Notes: generated from the sequence alone by a model not told the origin. A stretch of 64,000 nt of DNA from an uncultured bacterium (GCA_905215055.1 CAJMOH010000005.1:1-64000), one strand, 5' to 3'. Counted from the first letter of the stretch, positions 28,160 to 38,290 are shown. A program made the numbers and translations.

Positions 28160-29023
28160 ATGGTTCGGCTACATCGAAGAAAAAAGGCGGTCCGTTCTTC
28201 TCGCGGAAAAAGGGGGCGGCCCTCCAGAGGATGGCAGCTGCCCATGATGATGGGCGGCGCCTGCGGGATTTTTGTCCTGGCGCTGGTGGTGGGCCTTATG
28301 GGAATGGGAACCAAAAACGGCAGCGCCGACATGCCCACCCCCACCCTGGCCGCCGCGGACGCGGGAGACACGGCACTGGAACCCTCTCAGGAGGAGGATA
28401 ACGGCACGGAGGCCCGTGCCGTTATCAGGGAGGAGGCCTCCCTTGCGGGCAGCCAGGAGACTGGGGAAACAGAAGCCGCCTCGGCAAATTACGAGGAGAC
28501 CTCCTCCCTCTCGGAGAGCGAGGAGGACGATTTCACCGAAGCGGAGGCCTCGCTGGTTTTGGAGGACCTGCGGGACGTGTTCCCCGAGGGCGCCTATTGG
28601 AATCACGTTGGCGTGGAGGATTGGAATGAGTTCACCATCACGGACACACCCTGCCAGCACGACGTGTACTGGGACACCTATTGCAACACCTACACGGGAG
28701 GCATTCAGGAGCTGTTTCCCCAATTTGAGCCCATGGAACAATGTCTGGGCTTCGCGGCCCTGCTCAGCGACCTGGTCTTTGGGGCGGACGCCCCGGTTTC
28801 CACCTTTTCGGATTACACCCAGCTGCGGGTGGGAGACAACATCCGGCTGGAGCTTAGTGAGCACTCCATGGTGGTGCTGACAGTGGACCTTGAGGGAATT
28901 ACCGTGGTGGAGTGCAACAGCGACTACGAGCATTGCCGTATCAGCTGGGACCGGTTTCTCAGCTGGGACGATCTGGAGGCTTACAGCTACGAGATTCTGT
29001 GCATCAGCCGGTATGAGGGTTGA
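28160..29023 (+). CDS. membrane-anchored protein with papain-like (NlpC/P60-like) C-terminal domain
   Basis: A 287-aa protein. A basic N-terminus precedes a membrane helix (about 30-48), then an acidic low-complexity linker (about 68-130) and a C-terminal domain. That domain has a possible catalytic order Cys195 (QCLGFAALLSD), His235 (EHSMVVLTV) and Asn253 (VVECNSDY), the arrangement seen in papain-fold cell-wall amidases. The assignment is inference from these motifs only. It is followed after about 100 bases by a VanY-type peptidase gene, fitting a wall-remodelling pair. The start at ATG 28160 follows GGAAATGGGG. Confidence 0.6.
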   Translation: MVRLHRRKKAVRSSRGKRGRPSRGWQLPMMMGGACGIFVLALVVGLMGMGTKNGSADMPTPTLAAADAGDTALEPSQEEDNGTEARAVIREEASLAGSQETGETEAASANYEETSSLSESEEDDFTEAEASLVLEDLRDVFPEGAYWNHVGVEDWNEFTITDTPCQHDVYWDTYCNTYTGGIQELFPQFEPMEQCLGFAALLSDLVFGADAPVSTFSDYTQLRVGDNIRLELSEHSMVVLTVDLEGITVVECNSDYEHCRISWDRFLSWDDLEAYSYEILCISRYEG

Positions 29024-29120
29024 CAGCGCGCCGGAAAGCTTGTCTTTTTCTGCCGAAGCTGTAAGAATCCGGCTGTGTCTCCCGTCTATGAGATAGAAGC
29101 TGGAAAAAGGAGCCTGATTG

Positions 29121-29936
29121 ATGAAGCCACAATATCACAGCCGCCACGGGCGGCAAAAAAACAGAACGCTTCGCTATGGTCTGGCGGGAATGGCTGGAGC
29201 GGCCTGCGTCTTTTTCGCGGTCCTTCTGTGCAGCCATCTGGGAACTGCTTCGGCCAACGCGGCAAAGCTCCCTTCTCCCGTCTCCCAAACGGAGGAGGCC
29301 TCTTCCTCTCAGGCCGGCCTGACGGTACAGCCCACGCCCACGGCTTCTCCTGCTCCCACGCCAGAGCCGGAGCCCTCCGCCTCGGACTGGAAGCTGCGTC
29401 TGGTAAACAAGGACAACCCTCTTCCCCGGGATTTTACCGTAGAGCTGACCCAGGTGGACGGCGGACAGTTTGACGCCCGGGCCGCGGACGCCCTGTCACG
29501 CATGCTGGAGGACATGCGGGCGGAGGGACTTTCCCCCATGATCTGCTCCTCCTTCCGCACCTGGGAAGACCAGGAGTCTCTGCACCAGAACAAGGTGGAC
29601 AGGCTGCTGGCAGCGGGCTATTCCTCCGAGGAAGCGGAGGTGGAGGCCAACCGCTGGGTGGTGCCAGCCGGCGCCAGCGAACACGAGCTGGGCTTGGCGG
29701 TGGACATTGTGGCCTCGGCCTATCAGATTTTGGAGGAGGAGCAGGAAAACACCCCGGAGCAACAGTGGCTGATGGCCCACTGTCAGGAGTACGGGTTTAT
29801 CCTCCGGTATCCAAAGGACAAGCAGGAGATCACCGGCGTGGGCTACGAGCCGTGGCACTACCGCTATGTAGGCGTAGACGCCGCTCAGGAGATCATGTCC
29901 CAGGGCATCTGCCTGGAGGAATATCTGGAATCATAA
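29121..29936 (+). CDS. VanY-type D,D/L,D-carboxypeptidase (M15B)
   Basis: A 271-aa anchored peptidase. The membrane helix is at about 20-40 and a Pro/Thr/Ser linker at about 55-90. The catalytic domain has the zinc motif SEHELGLAVDI (SxHxxGxAxD) near residue 186-196 and the final EPWHYRYVG (ExxH). M15B enzymes trim the last residue from peptidoglycan stem peptides. ATG 29121 is eight bases after AAGGAG; the preceding in-frame TTG 29118 is less likely. It follows the putative papain-like gene and is closed by a terminator. Confidence 0.93.
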   Translation: MKPQYHSRHGRQKNRTLRYGLAGMAGAACVFFAVLLCSHLGTASANAAKLPSPVSQTEEASSSQAGLTVQPTPTASPAPTPEPEPSASDWKLRLVNKDNPLPRDFTVELTQVDGGQFDARAADALSRMLEDMRAEGLSPMICSSFRTWEDQESLHQNKVDRLLAAGYSSEEAEVEANRWVVPAGASEHELGLAVDIVASAYQILEEEQENTPEQQWLMAHCQEYGFILRYPKDKQEITGVGYEPWHYRYVGVDAAQEIMSQGICLEEYLES

Positions 29937-29972
29937 AAAAAGCTGCTGGAAAAATCCAGCAGCTTTTTTCAC
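29936..29972. terminator. bidirectional terminator
   Basis: AAAAAAAGCTGCTGG/CCAGCAGCTTTTTT stem between the convergent vanY-type and NifX-like genes. Confidence 0.85.
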
Positions 29973-29973
29973 T

Positions 29974-30381
29974 TCAGCAGGTTTTTCCGCAGCCATGGTT
30001 CCCGCAGCCATGCTCTCCGCAGGAATGTCCCTGACCGTGGCCCTCCCCGTGATGGTCGCACAGCACGTCGGGAAGATACACCAGCCTGCCGGCCAGCAGG
30101 TCCTCCACCGCTTGGTCCGCCGTGCCGGACACGCCGCCGTACAGCTGAATTCCCGCCTGGGCCAAGGCGGTTTTTGCCCCGCCGCCAATGCCGCCGCAAA
30201 TCAGGGTGTCCACTCTCTGGGCCTGCAAAAAGCCCGCCAAGGCCCCGTGTCCAGAGCCTTCCGTCTCCACCACCTGGGCGGAGGTCACCTGACCGTTCTC
30301 CACCTGGTAAATTTTAAACTGGGCCGTGTGCCCAAAGTGCTGAAACACCTGGCCGTTTTCATAGGTTACTGCGATTTTCAT
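29974..30381 (-). CDS. NifX/NifB-type iron-molybdenum cofactor-binding-like protein
   Basis: A 135-aa protein of the dinitrogenase iron-molybdenum cofactor biosynthesis family (NifX/MTH1175-like). It begins with MKIAVTYENGQVFQHFGHTAQFKIYQVENG, trimmed here to the typical start MKIAVT and QHFGHT, and includes ICGGIGGGAKTALAQAGIQLYGG. The last 25 residues are rich in His, Gly and Cys (HHGEGHGQGHSCGEHG and CGNHGCGKTC), a likely metal-binding tail. No nitrogenase genes are near, so a general metal or Fe-S handling role is more plausible. Single gene; start at ATG 30381. Confidence 0.88.
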   Translation of the reverse strand: MKIAVTYENGQVFQHFGHTAQFKIYQVENGQVTSAQVVETEGSGHGALAGFLQAQRVDTLICGGIGGGAKTALAQAGIQLYGGVSGTADQAVEDLLAGRLVYLPDVLCDHHGEGHGQGHSCGEHGCGNHGCGKTC

Positions 30382-30420
30382 AGAAAAGCGCTCCCTTCTG
30401 TATAAAGAATATCAAATGAA

Positions 30421-30449
30421 TTGACAAAGGGGGATTCCTCATGTAAAAT
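30421..30449 (+). promoter_or_regulatory. promoter of the Eis-like gene
   Basis: TTGACA (30421-30426), a 17-base spacer and TAAAAT (30444-30449), followed by AAAGGAGGA and ATG at 30481. Confidence 0.8.
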
Positions 30450-30480
30450 CGTTCTAGTTTCAAAAAAGGAGGATCCGCCC

Positions 30481-31668
30481 ATGCCCGTTCGCAAGCTGAC
30501 TGAAAAAGAAGAGCTGCTGGAAAGCGACCGGATTTGCAGCATTGCCTTTGCCGGTTCCTGGAGCCGGGAGGAGGCCATAAAAGCCCTGGAAGCGCCCTCG
30601 TCCCCGCCGCCGGTATCCTTTGGATATTTCAACCAGGAGGGCGCGCTTACCGCCAGCATGGTGCTGCCAGAATATCAGGCACGGTATCAAGGGGAAGCCG
30701 TTCCCATAATCGGCGTGGGAGGCGTAGCCTCTCTGCCAGAGCACCGATATGAAGGGGCCGTGCGGCAGATTTTCCAGACCGTCCTGCCCTGGATGCGGCA
30801 AAGGGGCGGGGTGTTTTCCGCCCTCTACCCCTTTTCCCATGTCTATTACCGCAGGTTTGGCTACGAGCTGTGCCAGATCGCCTCTTACCACAAAATTCCC
30901 ACCCAGGCGCTAAGCGCCTTCCGCTGCACCTGCCAGGTCAGCATGGTCCAGCCCGGACAGGACCTGGATTCCCTCCAGGCGGTATACAGCGCCCGGCTGG
31001 GCCAATACAACCTGGCTGTCCAGCGGGAGGACCGCCATTGGGAAAAGCTCATTGGAAAGGACCCCTGCAAGGAGCGGCGCTACGCCTATCTTTTGAAGGA
31101 CAGCTCCGGCCCGTTGGCCTATGTCGTTTTCCAGGCCCAGGAGGCAACCCCCCATTCCAAGTCCGGCGCCATTCGGGAGCTGGCCTTTCAGGGGCCGGAG
31201 GGACTGCGCCAGCTTCTGGGATTCCTCTACCGGCTGGCTGCCCAGTACGATTGGTTCACCGTTTCCCTGCCGGAAGACACCCCCTTGGCCGCCCTGATTC
31301 CAGAGTACTACGATCTGGAAGTAAGCTCTGGAGAACAGCCCATGGCCCGAATTCTCCATGTGGAGAAGGCTCTGGCCCGCAAAGCTCCCCAGGACGTCCG
31401 TTACACCGTGAAGGTGCGGGACAACCTGCTGCCGGAAAACAACGGCGTATTCCGCGTTTCCGGAGGCAGCCCCGCCCCTGTGGAAAAGCTGCTGGACACC
31501 GCCCCTGCCGACCTCTCTGTGGACATCGGCACGCTGACTCAGCTCTGCCTGGGCTTTCTCTCCCTAGAGGGCGCCCTCTATAAGCCGGAAGCTCTTCTCT
31601 CCGGCAACCGGGCCGCCTTGGAGCAGGCATTTCCCAGAGAAGCTGTATTCCTAACGGAATTCTTTTAG
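30481..31668 (+). CDS. Eis-like GNAT acetyltransferase with SCP2-like domain
   Basis: A 395-aa protein of the Eis type. There are two GNAT-like lobes: residues 1-150 contain IIGVGGVASLPEHRYEGAVRQIF as the acetyl-CoA site and YPFSHVYYRRFGYE, and residues about 155-285 form the second lobe. A C-terminal SCP2-like sterol-carrier fold (about 290-395) follows. Eis enzymes acetylate amines on aminoglycosides or proteins. The start at ATG 30481 follows AAAGGAGGATC. Single-gene unit with its own promoter and terminator; substrate here unknown. Confidence 0.88.
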   Translation: MPVRKLTEKEELLESDRICSIAFAGSWSREEAIKALEAPSSPPPVSFGYFNQEGALTASMVLPEYQARYQGEAVPIIGVGGVASLPEHRYEGAVRQIFQTVLPWMRQRGGVFSALYPFSHVYYRRFGYELCQIASYHKIPTQALSAFRCTCQVSMVQPGQDLDSLQAVYSARLGQYNLAVQREDRHWEKLIGKDPCKERRYAYLLKDSSGPLAYVVFQAQEATPHSKSGAIRELAFQGPEGLRQLLGFLYRLAAQYDWFTVSLPEDTPLAALIPEYYDLEVSSGEQPMARILHVEKALARKAPQDVRYTVKVRDNLLPENNGVFRVSGGSPAPVEKLLDTAPADLSVDIGTLTQLCLGFLSLEGALYKPEALLSGNRAALEQAFPREAVFLTEFF

Positions 31669-31674
31669 CCCCCG

Positions 31675-31714
31675 CAAGCCGCCTCCCTTTTTAGAGAAGG
31701 CGGCTTTTCTTTTT

Positions 31715-31716
<2 letters not shown>
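31675..31716. terminator. bidirectional terminator
   Basis: AAGCCGCCTCC.../...GAAGGCGGCTT hairpin with a T-rich tail, between the convergent Eis-like and GH172-type genes. Confidence 0.75.
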
Positions 31717-32812
<1,096 letters not shown>

Positions 32813-32914
32813 GTAAGCTCCACCTTTCTTTCTCAATCTGATTTTTTCAAGCGGCCCCGCCGCTCGCGCAAGGCTATTGTAACACCTTCTCTTTTGGGAT
32901 TCCAGTGTTTTTTC

Positions 32915-32942
32915 TTGACTTTTTCCATTCCTGTGCTATGCT
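32915..32942 (+). promoter_or_regulatory. promoter of the MBL-fold gene
   Basis: TTGACT (32915-32920), a 16-base spacer and an extended TGC-TATGCT -10 (32937-32942). Confidence 0.65.
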
Positions 32943-32978
32943 AAAGGCATCCAACAAAAACCAGAAGGGAGATCCCTT

Positions 32979-33767
32979 ATGAAAATCACCGTTTTAGGCA
33001 GCTGCTCCGGCACCGAGCCGTTCTCCGGCTGCCACCAAACCTCTGTCGCCGTGGAAACCGGCGGAAGAGTGTACTTCATCGACGCCGGGGAAAACGCCGG
33101 CTACGCCTCTTATTTGGCGGGTGTTCCCCAGCAGGACACCGCCGCCATCTTCATCACCCACACCCACATGGACCACACCGGCGGCCTGCCCCACCTACTG
33201 TGGAATTTCCGCAAGCTGTGCACCATCAACCCGGACATCGCCGCCCGCATGGAGGGCCGGGTGATTCAGGTCCACATGCCGGACCTGTCCGTGTTTGACG
33301 GGGTCATGGCCATGCTCCGGGCCAGCGAGGGCAACTACGAGACCAACTTCCACCTGGACCCCCACCTGCTCCGGGACGGGGTGGCCTATGACCAAAACGG
33401 CTTCAAGCTGACAGCCTATCACAACTACCATCTGGGAGCGCCTTCCCCGGGCCTGCCCTGGCTCAGCTACACCTTTGTGGTGGAGGCCGAGGGCAAGAAG
33501 GTGCTGTTCTCCGGGGACTTCCGCGACTTCTCGGAGATCGCCCCTCAGATGGAGGGCTGCGACCTGGTGTTCCTGGAGACAGGCCACCACACCGCCGCCG
33601 CCCTGTGCCAAGAGCTGAAGGACTCCGGCATTCAGGTGGGCAAGGTGGTGTTCTACCACCACGGCCTGGAGATCCTCAACGACCGGGAAGGAGAGCTGAC
33701 CGCCGCCAAAGCCGTGCTGGGCGACCAGATGACCTTCTCCAGCGATGGGTCTGTTTACGAGCTGTAA
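32979..33767 (+). CDS. MBL-fold metallohydrolase (RNase Z-like)
   Basis: A 262-aa metallo-beta-lactamase fold protein. The zinc motif THTHMDHTGG (about 61-70) is intact, followed by LFSGDFRDF (Asp ligand) and two late histidines, ETGHHTA and YHHGLE. The N-terminus MKITVLGSCSGTEP resembles the RNase Z / PhnP side of the fold, but it lacks the long exosite arm of RNase Z. Probably a hydrolase or phosphodiesterase. The start at ATG 32979 follows AGAAGGGAG. Confidence 0.88.
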   Translation: MKITVLGSCSGTEPFSGCHQTSVAVETGGRVYFIDAGENAGYASYLAGVPQQDTAAIFITHTHMDHTGGLPHLLWNFRKLCTINPDIAARMEGRVIQVHMPDLSVFDGVMAMLRASEGNYETNFHLDPHLLRDGVAYDQNGFKLTAYHNYHLGAPSPGLPWLSYTFVVEAEGKKVLFSGDFRDFSEIAPQMEGCDLVFLETGHHTAAALCQELKDSGIQVGKVVFYHHGLEILNDREGELTAAKAVLGDQMTFSSDGSVYEL

Positions 33768-33774
33768 CACATAA

Positions 33775-33817
33775 AAAAGCAGCCAGGGGCGCTCCTTTTG
33801 GGGCGCCCCTGTTTTTT
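33775..33817. terminator. bidirectional terminator
   Basis: A stem of AGGGGCGCTCC/GGGGCGCCCCT with flanking A and T tracts, between the convergent MBL gene and the zinc-peptidase gene. Confidence 0.8.
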
Positions 33818-33836
33818 GTCCTTCCACAAGCGGGAT

Positions 33837-34727
33837 TCAGCCGGGAAAAGAGGGAAGAACGCTTTCTCTTCCCAGCGTTTTCCGGACAAACTCCCGGTAC
33901 TCTTCCCACACTGTTTTCACGGAAAACCCAAGGACCTCCTCAAAGCCTCTGTCCTCCAAAAGACTTCGGAGAAACCGGGTACCCAGATAGTACCCCACGT
34001 CTCCCCTGCCCTGGTAGTTCACCCAGTCTCCAAAATAGCGCTGATTGGCCCGGGTCATGGCAGGCAGGTCCCGGTCAAAGTCCTCCGCGATCTGAGCAAA
34101 ATGGCTGCTGCACCAGGCCCGCCAGCCGTTTTTGTCCTGCTGGTAAAACTCCTCGTCTCCCGCCAGCTCCTGCTCGAAATACATGGCGACGCCTTCGGCA
34201 AACAGCTGCCACACAAACCGCTGGGGACCCTCCTCCACCTTCTGGCGGAAACAACCGTGCTGGCTGTGATAGATATGCCCCAACTCGTGGTAGATCAGGC
34301 CCTGCATGTCCCCCAGGGAGACCCAGCCCAGCTCCAGGATTTTCTCCATGCCCAGCAGCACCGCGTCCCTGCCATTCAGGGCGGTGGCCCAGCCCGCCCC
34401 GTTGCACAGGCCCACATAGAGCACCAGGTCCGCGTCCAGGCCGCCGAACCTTTGGGCCAAGCGCTCCGAAAGCCCCTCCGTCGCCGCCAGGAAGGACTGG
34501 TGCATCTCCTCCAGCCGGGGGTGATTCCAAACCGCCTGCAGCACGGGCAGATAATCCTTTTCATAGGTGTAGCTGCCCGTTTGAAGGCAGTCGTTCATGT
34601 CGTCCTCAAAGAGAGAGGCGTCTTTCCCAAAGTGGGTCTGAGCATACGCCCGCCAAGCGGCAAGCTCAAACACGCCCTTTGGAAACAGGGCGGGAATTTC
34701 CGAAAAGGTATCCACACAGCGAAGCAT
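33837..34727 (-). CDS. HExxH zinc metallopeptidase-like protein
   Basis: A 296-aa soluble protein with the zincin motif YHELGHIYH (about residues 139-147) and a downstream acidic helix LFAEGVAMYFEQEL whose Glu probably completes the site, as in gluzincin-like DUF2268 proteins. No signal peptide is visible, so it is probably cytoplasmic. ATG 34727 is preceded by AAGGAAGG; GTG 34736 in the same frame is weaker. It ends at a terminator and may be co-transcribed with the aldo/keto reductase gene 48 bases upstream. Confidence 0.75.
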   Translation of the reverse strand: MLRCVDTFSEIPALFPKGVFELAAWRAYAQTHFGKDASLFEDDMNDCLQTGSYTYEKDYLPVLQAVWNHPRLEEMHQSFLAATEGLSERLAQRFGGLDADLVLYVGLCNGAGWATALNGRDAVLLGMEKILELGWVSLGDMQGLIYHELGHIYHSQHGCFRQKVEEGPQRFVWQLFAEGVAMYFEQELAGDEEFYQQDKNGWRAWCSSHFAQIAEDFDRDLPAMTRANQRYFGDWVNYQGRGDVGYYLGTRFLRSLLEDRGFEEVLGFSVKTVWEEYREFVRKTLGRESVLPSFPG

Positions 34728-34775
34728 GGCCGGCACCTTCCTTTCTTTTGTCTCGGGAACCTGTGGGAAAAGCCG

Positions 34776-35804
34776 TTACACCTGCACCTTCCCCGCCAGG
34801 ATATTTTTGTAGTCCTCCAAATTCTGCTGAAGCAGGGTGGGGGTATCCAGGCCGTAGGGACATTTTTTCTTGCACTGACCACAGTGGAGGCAGTCCTCAA
34901 TCTTCATCATCATGGCCTGGCTCTCGGGGGTCAGCCAGCCGGCGGAGGGGCTGCGGCGGATTAGCTGGCTCATGCGGGCGCACTGGTTGATGACAATCCC
35001 CGCGGGGCAGGGCATGCAATAGCCGCAGGCCCGGCAGAAGTTGCCGATCAGCTCCTTCCTGTCCTTCTCGATGACAGCCTGAATCTCCGGGTCCTCCATG
35101 GACGGGGGATTGTCAATGTAAGAGATAAACTCGTCCAGCTCGCTCTCCTTCTGCACGCCCCAGATGGGCAGGGCGTTGTCAAACTGGGCCTGCCAGGCGT
35201 AGGCCGCGGCGGAGTTGGTAATCAGCCCGCCAGAAAGGCCCTTCATGGAGATAAAGCCCACGTTGTTCTCCCCGCACAGGTTCACCAGGGCGATGTCCCG
35301 CTCCGTGGCCAGATAGCAGAAGGGGAACTGGAGAGTGTCATACAGGCCGGAGGCAGCGGCCTCCTCCGCCACGCCCAGCCGGTGGTTGGTGATGCCAATA
35401 AACCGGATCTTTCCCTGGCGCTTGGCCTCCTCCATGGCCTCGTACAGACCAGTTCCGTCCCCGGGCTTGGGGCAGAAGGCCGGGTTGTGGAACTGGTACA
35501 CATCGATGTAGTCGGTTTTCAGCAGGCGCAGGCTGGTCTCCAAATCCTGCCAGAAACCCTCCACGGTGGTGGAAGGCGTCTTGGTGGCGATGAAAATCTT
35601 GTCCCGCACGCCGGAAAGGGCCAGGCCCATTTTCTCCTCGCTGTCGGAGTAGGAGCGGGCGGTGTCAAAATAGGTAATACCGGCGTCAAAGGCCTTGCGG
35701 AGCAGCATCCCGGCGTAATCGGCGGAGACACGCTGGATGGGCAGGGCGCCAAAGCCGTTTTTGTTCACGGTAATGCCGGTGCGGCCCAGGGTGACAGTTT
35801 GCAT
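34776..35804 (-). CDS. aldo/keto reductase with C-terminal 4Fe-4S domain
   Basis: A 342-aa protein. Residues 1-265 form the aldo/keto reductase barrel, with FDTARSYSDSE (Asp and catalytic Tyr), KIFIATKTP (Lys) and VYQFHNP (His). The C-terminal about 75 residues carry CRACGYCMPCPAGI and CLHCGQCKKKCPYG, the pattern of two ferredoxin-like iron-sulfur clusters. This fused form is common in anaerobes and may couple NAD(P)H to another electron carrier. The start at ATG 35804 follows AAAGGA. Substrate unknown. Confidence 0.92.
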   Translation of the reverse strand: MQTVTLGRTGITVNKNGFGALPIQRVSADYAGMLLRKAFDAGITYFDTARSYSDSEEKMGLALSGVRDKIFIATKTPSTTVEGFWQDLETSLRLLKTDYIDVYQFHNPAFCPKPGDGTGLYEAMEEAKRQGKIRFIGITNHRLGVAEEAAASGLYDTLQFPFCYLATERDIALVNLCGENNVGFISMKGLSGGLITNSAAAYAWQAQFDNALPIWGVQKESELDEFISYIDNPPSMEDPEIQAVIEKDRKELIGNFCRACGYCMPCPAGIVINQCARMSQLIRRSPSAGWLTPESQAMMMKIEDCLHCGQCKKKCPYGLDTPTLLQQNLEDYKNILAGKVQV

Positions 35805-35949
35805 ACAAGCACGTCCTTTCAAAAAAAGATAGAGATGAAACAGGGCGGTTCTGTTTTTTCATTATACCACCTAAACCGGGCTTTAAGTCAACCCAAAGAA
35901 AAGCCGCCCCCGGCTGGGAGCGGCAAAACCAAAGGAACACGAAAGGCTC

Positions 35950-36465
35950 TTATACGCTGTTTTCTTTTCGGATCCGCTCCCGCAGCTCCTGGGCGGAAAG
36001 GGGGGCGTAGCCCGTCCGCTCCACCGAGACGCACAGGCTCCGGCAGCTGGCGTCCCGATAGGCGGGATTTCCATGGACATGGCCAAACACGTTGGCGTAG
36101 GGCATATTTCGGTTTACATACAGCGGCTCGTGGGAGAGCAGGAAGAAGCCCTCCCACACCAGGGGCCAAGGCACTGCCTCGGCAAAGCCCAGCGACCGCC
36201 ACTTCTCCGGGGAGCGGTGCCGGTCGTGGTTGCCCAGCACCAGCACCTTCCTGCCGTGAAGCTGGGACAGCAGGCTTTGGTCCTCCTCCTCTCCCCGGGC
36301 GGAGAAATCTCCCAGATGGAACACCGTGTCCTCCTGCCCCACCCGCTCGTTCCAGCGGCGGACCAGCTCCTGGTCCATTTCCTCCACGGTGGCGAAGGGC
36401 CGGTTCTCATAGCGCAGGATGTTCCCGTCCCCAAAGTGTGTGTCGGCGATAAAATAGGTTGTCAC
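35950..36465 (-). CDS. metallophosphoesterase (short, phage-like type)
   Basis: A 171-aa calcineurin-like phosphoesterase. Motifs are ADTHFGDGN, HLGDFSARG, LVLGNHDRHR, LSHEPL and FGHVHGN, all metal or phosphate ligands present. The size and TYFIADTHFGDGNI start resemble small phage-associated members. The GTG start overlaps the stop of the next phosphoesterase as GTGA, so it is translationally coupled and the last gene of the opp operon. Substrate unknown. Confidence 0.9.
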   Translation of the reverse strand: MTTYFIADTHFGDGNILRYENRPFATVEEMDQELVRRWNERVGQEDTVFHLGDFSARGEEEDQSLLSQLHGRKVLVLGNHDRHRSPEKWRSLGFAEAVPWPLVWEGFFLLSHEPLYVNRNMPYANVFGHVHGNPAYRDASCRSLCVSVERTGYAPLSAQELRERIRKENSV

Positions 36466-37274
36466 AGATCCAAAACCTCCGCGGCGTGGGCAATCTGCTG
36501 GGACAGCGTGTCCCCGCCGTATTCAGGCCGCCACTCGCTGTGGTAGTTTAAGCACCGGCACATCCAGTGGATGCCGTACTTGTCCACGCTCCTGCGGTAG
36601 TGAACATGACCGCAGACAGCGGCCTCCACCGGATAGCGGCGGTACAGCTCCCCAAATTTCCGAGAGCCTAAAAAGGCATTGAAATAAGACCAGTTGGCCT
36701 TCTCCTGGGGAACGGTAAAATCCTTGATGGGCAGCATATGGGTGATAAGAATCAGCTTTTTGTCCGGATAGGCCGCCATGCGGGCCTCCAGCCGGGAGAG
36801 CATCCACTGGGTGCGGCCCAGGTTGTCGCGGGTCCAGGCGTTGCGCAGGGAGTCCTGCCAGGTGCGGCCCGCCAGGGACATTCTTTCAAACTCCTCAAAG
36901 CTGTAACGGCCGCTGCCAAAGGAGTAATCGTACCAGCCCACATCACCGATGAACACCCTGTCCCCCAGCACCACGTCCCGGCCGCAGAGACAGTGCTCGT
37001 CCTGCACATAGCGGTCATAGATGGCGGCAATCTGATCCGGGTCTCCCTCAGGGCCCCACAGGTCGTGGTTGCCGGGCACAAACAGCACCCGGGCGCCGGA
37101 GTCCTGTTCAATTCGATTCAGGGTGTCCAGGGTTTCCTGCTGGGTTTCGCTCACGTCCCCGGCGATTACCGCCAGCCTGGCCCCCTGTTCCTTGATATAG
37201 CCGGCGAATTCCTTCGCCACCGGATACTCCCGGTTGATGTCCACATGAATGTCGGAAAGAAATACCGCTTTCAT
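36462..37274 (-). CDS. metallophosphoesterase
   Basis: A 270-aa phosphoesterase with the full motif set: LSDIHVDIN, IAGDVSETQ, VPGNHDLWG, LITHMLPI and CGHVHYRRS. A helical insertion (about 115-160) separates the halves. Its ATG overlaps the stop of oppF by four bases (ATGA), and its own stop overlaps the next phosphoesterase, so all three are coupled. Two phosphoesterases at the tail of a peptide uptake operon is unusual. Substrate unknown. Confidence 0.9.
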   Translation of the reverse strand: MKAVFLSDIHVDINREYPVAKEFAGYIKEQGARLAVIAGDVSETQQETLDTLNRIEQDSGARVLFVPGNHDLWGPEGDPDQIAAIYDRYVQDEHCLCGRDVVLGDRVFIGDVGWYDYSFGSGRYSFEEFERMSLAGRTWQDSLRNAWTRDNLGRTQWMLSRLEARMAAYPDKKLILITHMLPIKDFTVPQEKANWSYFNAFLGSRKFGELYRRYPVEAAVCGHVHYRRSVDKYGIHWMCRCLNYHSEWRPEYGGDTLSQQIAHAAEVLDL

Positions 37275-38290
37275 TCCGTTTTTCCCTCCTTCTTCAACTC
37301 TACCGGTCTCAGGCCCGTGCGCTCCTCCACCCGGTGGCAGGCGCAGAACCGGCCTCCCTCAAATTCCCGCAGCTGGGGCTTTTCCACCTTGCACCGGTCC
37401 GTGCAGGCAAAGCAACGGGTGTGGAAGGGACAGCCCGCCGGGGGATGGGCCGGACTGGGCAGGTCGCCGGAAAGGATAATCCTCTCCCGGTCCCCCTCCA
37501 CCTCCATAGAGGCGGAGAACAGCGCTTCGGTGTAGGGGTGCAGGGGCATTTGAGAAATGGCCGCTCCGTCTCCCAGCTCCACCAGATTGCCCAGGTACAT
37601 CACGCCGATCCGGTCGGACATATAGGAAACCACGTTCAAGTCGTGGGAGATAAACAGGTAGGTCAGGCCAAACTGCTTCCGAAGATCCAGCAGCAGGTTC
37701 AGCACCTGGGCCTGCACAGACACGTCCAGGGCGGAAACAGGCTCGTCGCACACCACAAAGGCCGGGTCCAGGATCAGGGCGATGGCGATGGCCACCCGCT
37801 GGCGCTGGCCGCCGGAAAGCTCGTTGGGCCACCGGGTGCGGTAGCTTTCGTCCAGGCCCACAGCCTTGAGCACCTGGCTCACCTTCTCGTCCCGCTCCTG
37901 CTTGGTCTTGCCAATGCCGTGAATCCGCAGCGGCTCCTCCACCAGCCAGCCAATGGTCTTGTTGGGGTCAATGGAGGAATAGGGGTCCTGGAACACAATC
38001 TGCATCTGCTTGCACAGGTCCTTCCGCTCCCGGCGGGGCGGGCGGGTGATGTCCTTCCCGTTTAACAGGATTTCCCCCGAGGTGGGGTCCAGCAAATGCA
38101 CCAGCATCTGCCCAAAGGTGGACTTGCCGCAGCCAGACTCTCCCACCAGGCCGAACACCTCGCCCTTGTGAATGTCCAAATTCATGTCGTGTACCGCCAT
38201 CACACGGTCCTTGCCTTGGCGGAATTCCTTGGTCAAGCCCCGAATTTCCAGAAGGGGGGCCTTGTTCTCTGCTTTCACTTGCGCGCTCAC
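37271..38290 (-). CDS. oppF: oligo/dipeptide ABC transporter ATPase (OppF-type)
   Basis: A 339-aa ATPase subunit. Walker A is GESGCGKST, the signature LSGGQRQR and Walker [12 protein letters not shown], followed by the C-terminal oligopeptide-type extension with [14 protein letters not shown], the usual cysteine-rich (iron-sulfur-like) tail. The GTG start at 38290 overlaps the OppD stop (GTGA); the longer frame lies within oppD. Forms the ATPase pair with OppD. Confidence 0.94.
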   Translation of the reverse strand: MSAQVKAENKAPLLEIRGLTKEFRQGKDRVMAVHDMNLDIHKGEVFGLVGESGCGKSTFGQMLVHLLDPTSGEILLNGKDITRPPRRERKDLCKQMQIVFQDPYSSIDPNKTIGWLVEEPLRIHGIGKTKQERDEKVSQVLKAVGLDESYRTRWPNELSGGQRQRVAIAIALILDPAFVVCDEPVSALDVSVQAQVLNLLLDLRKQFGLTYLFISHDLNVVSYMSDRIGVMYLGNLVELGDGAAISQMPLHPYTEALFSASMEVEGDRERIILSGDLPSPAHPPAGCPFHTRCFACTDRCKVEKPQLREFEGGRFCACHRVEERTGLRPVELKKEGKTE

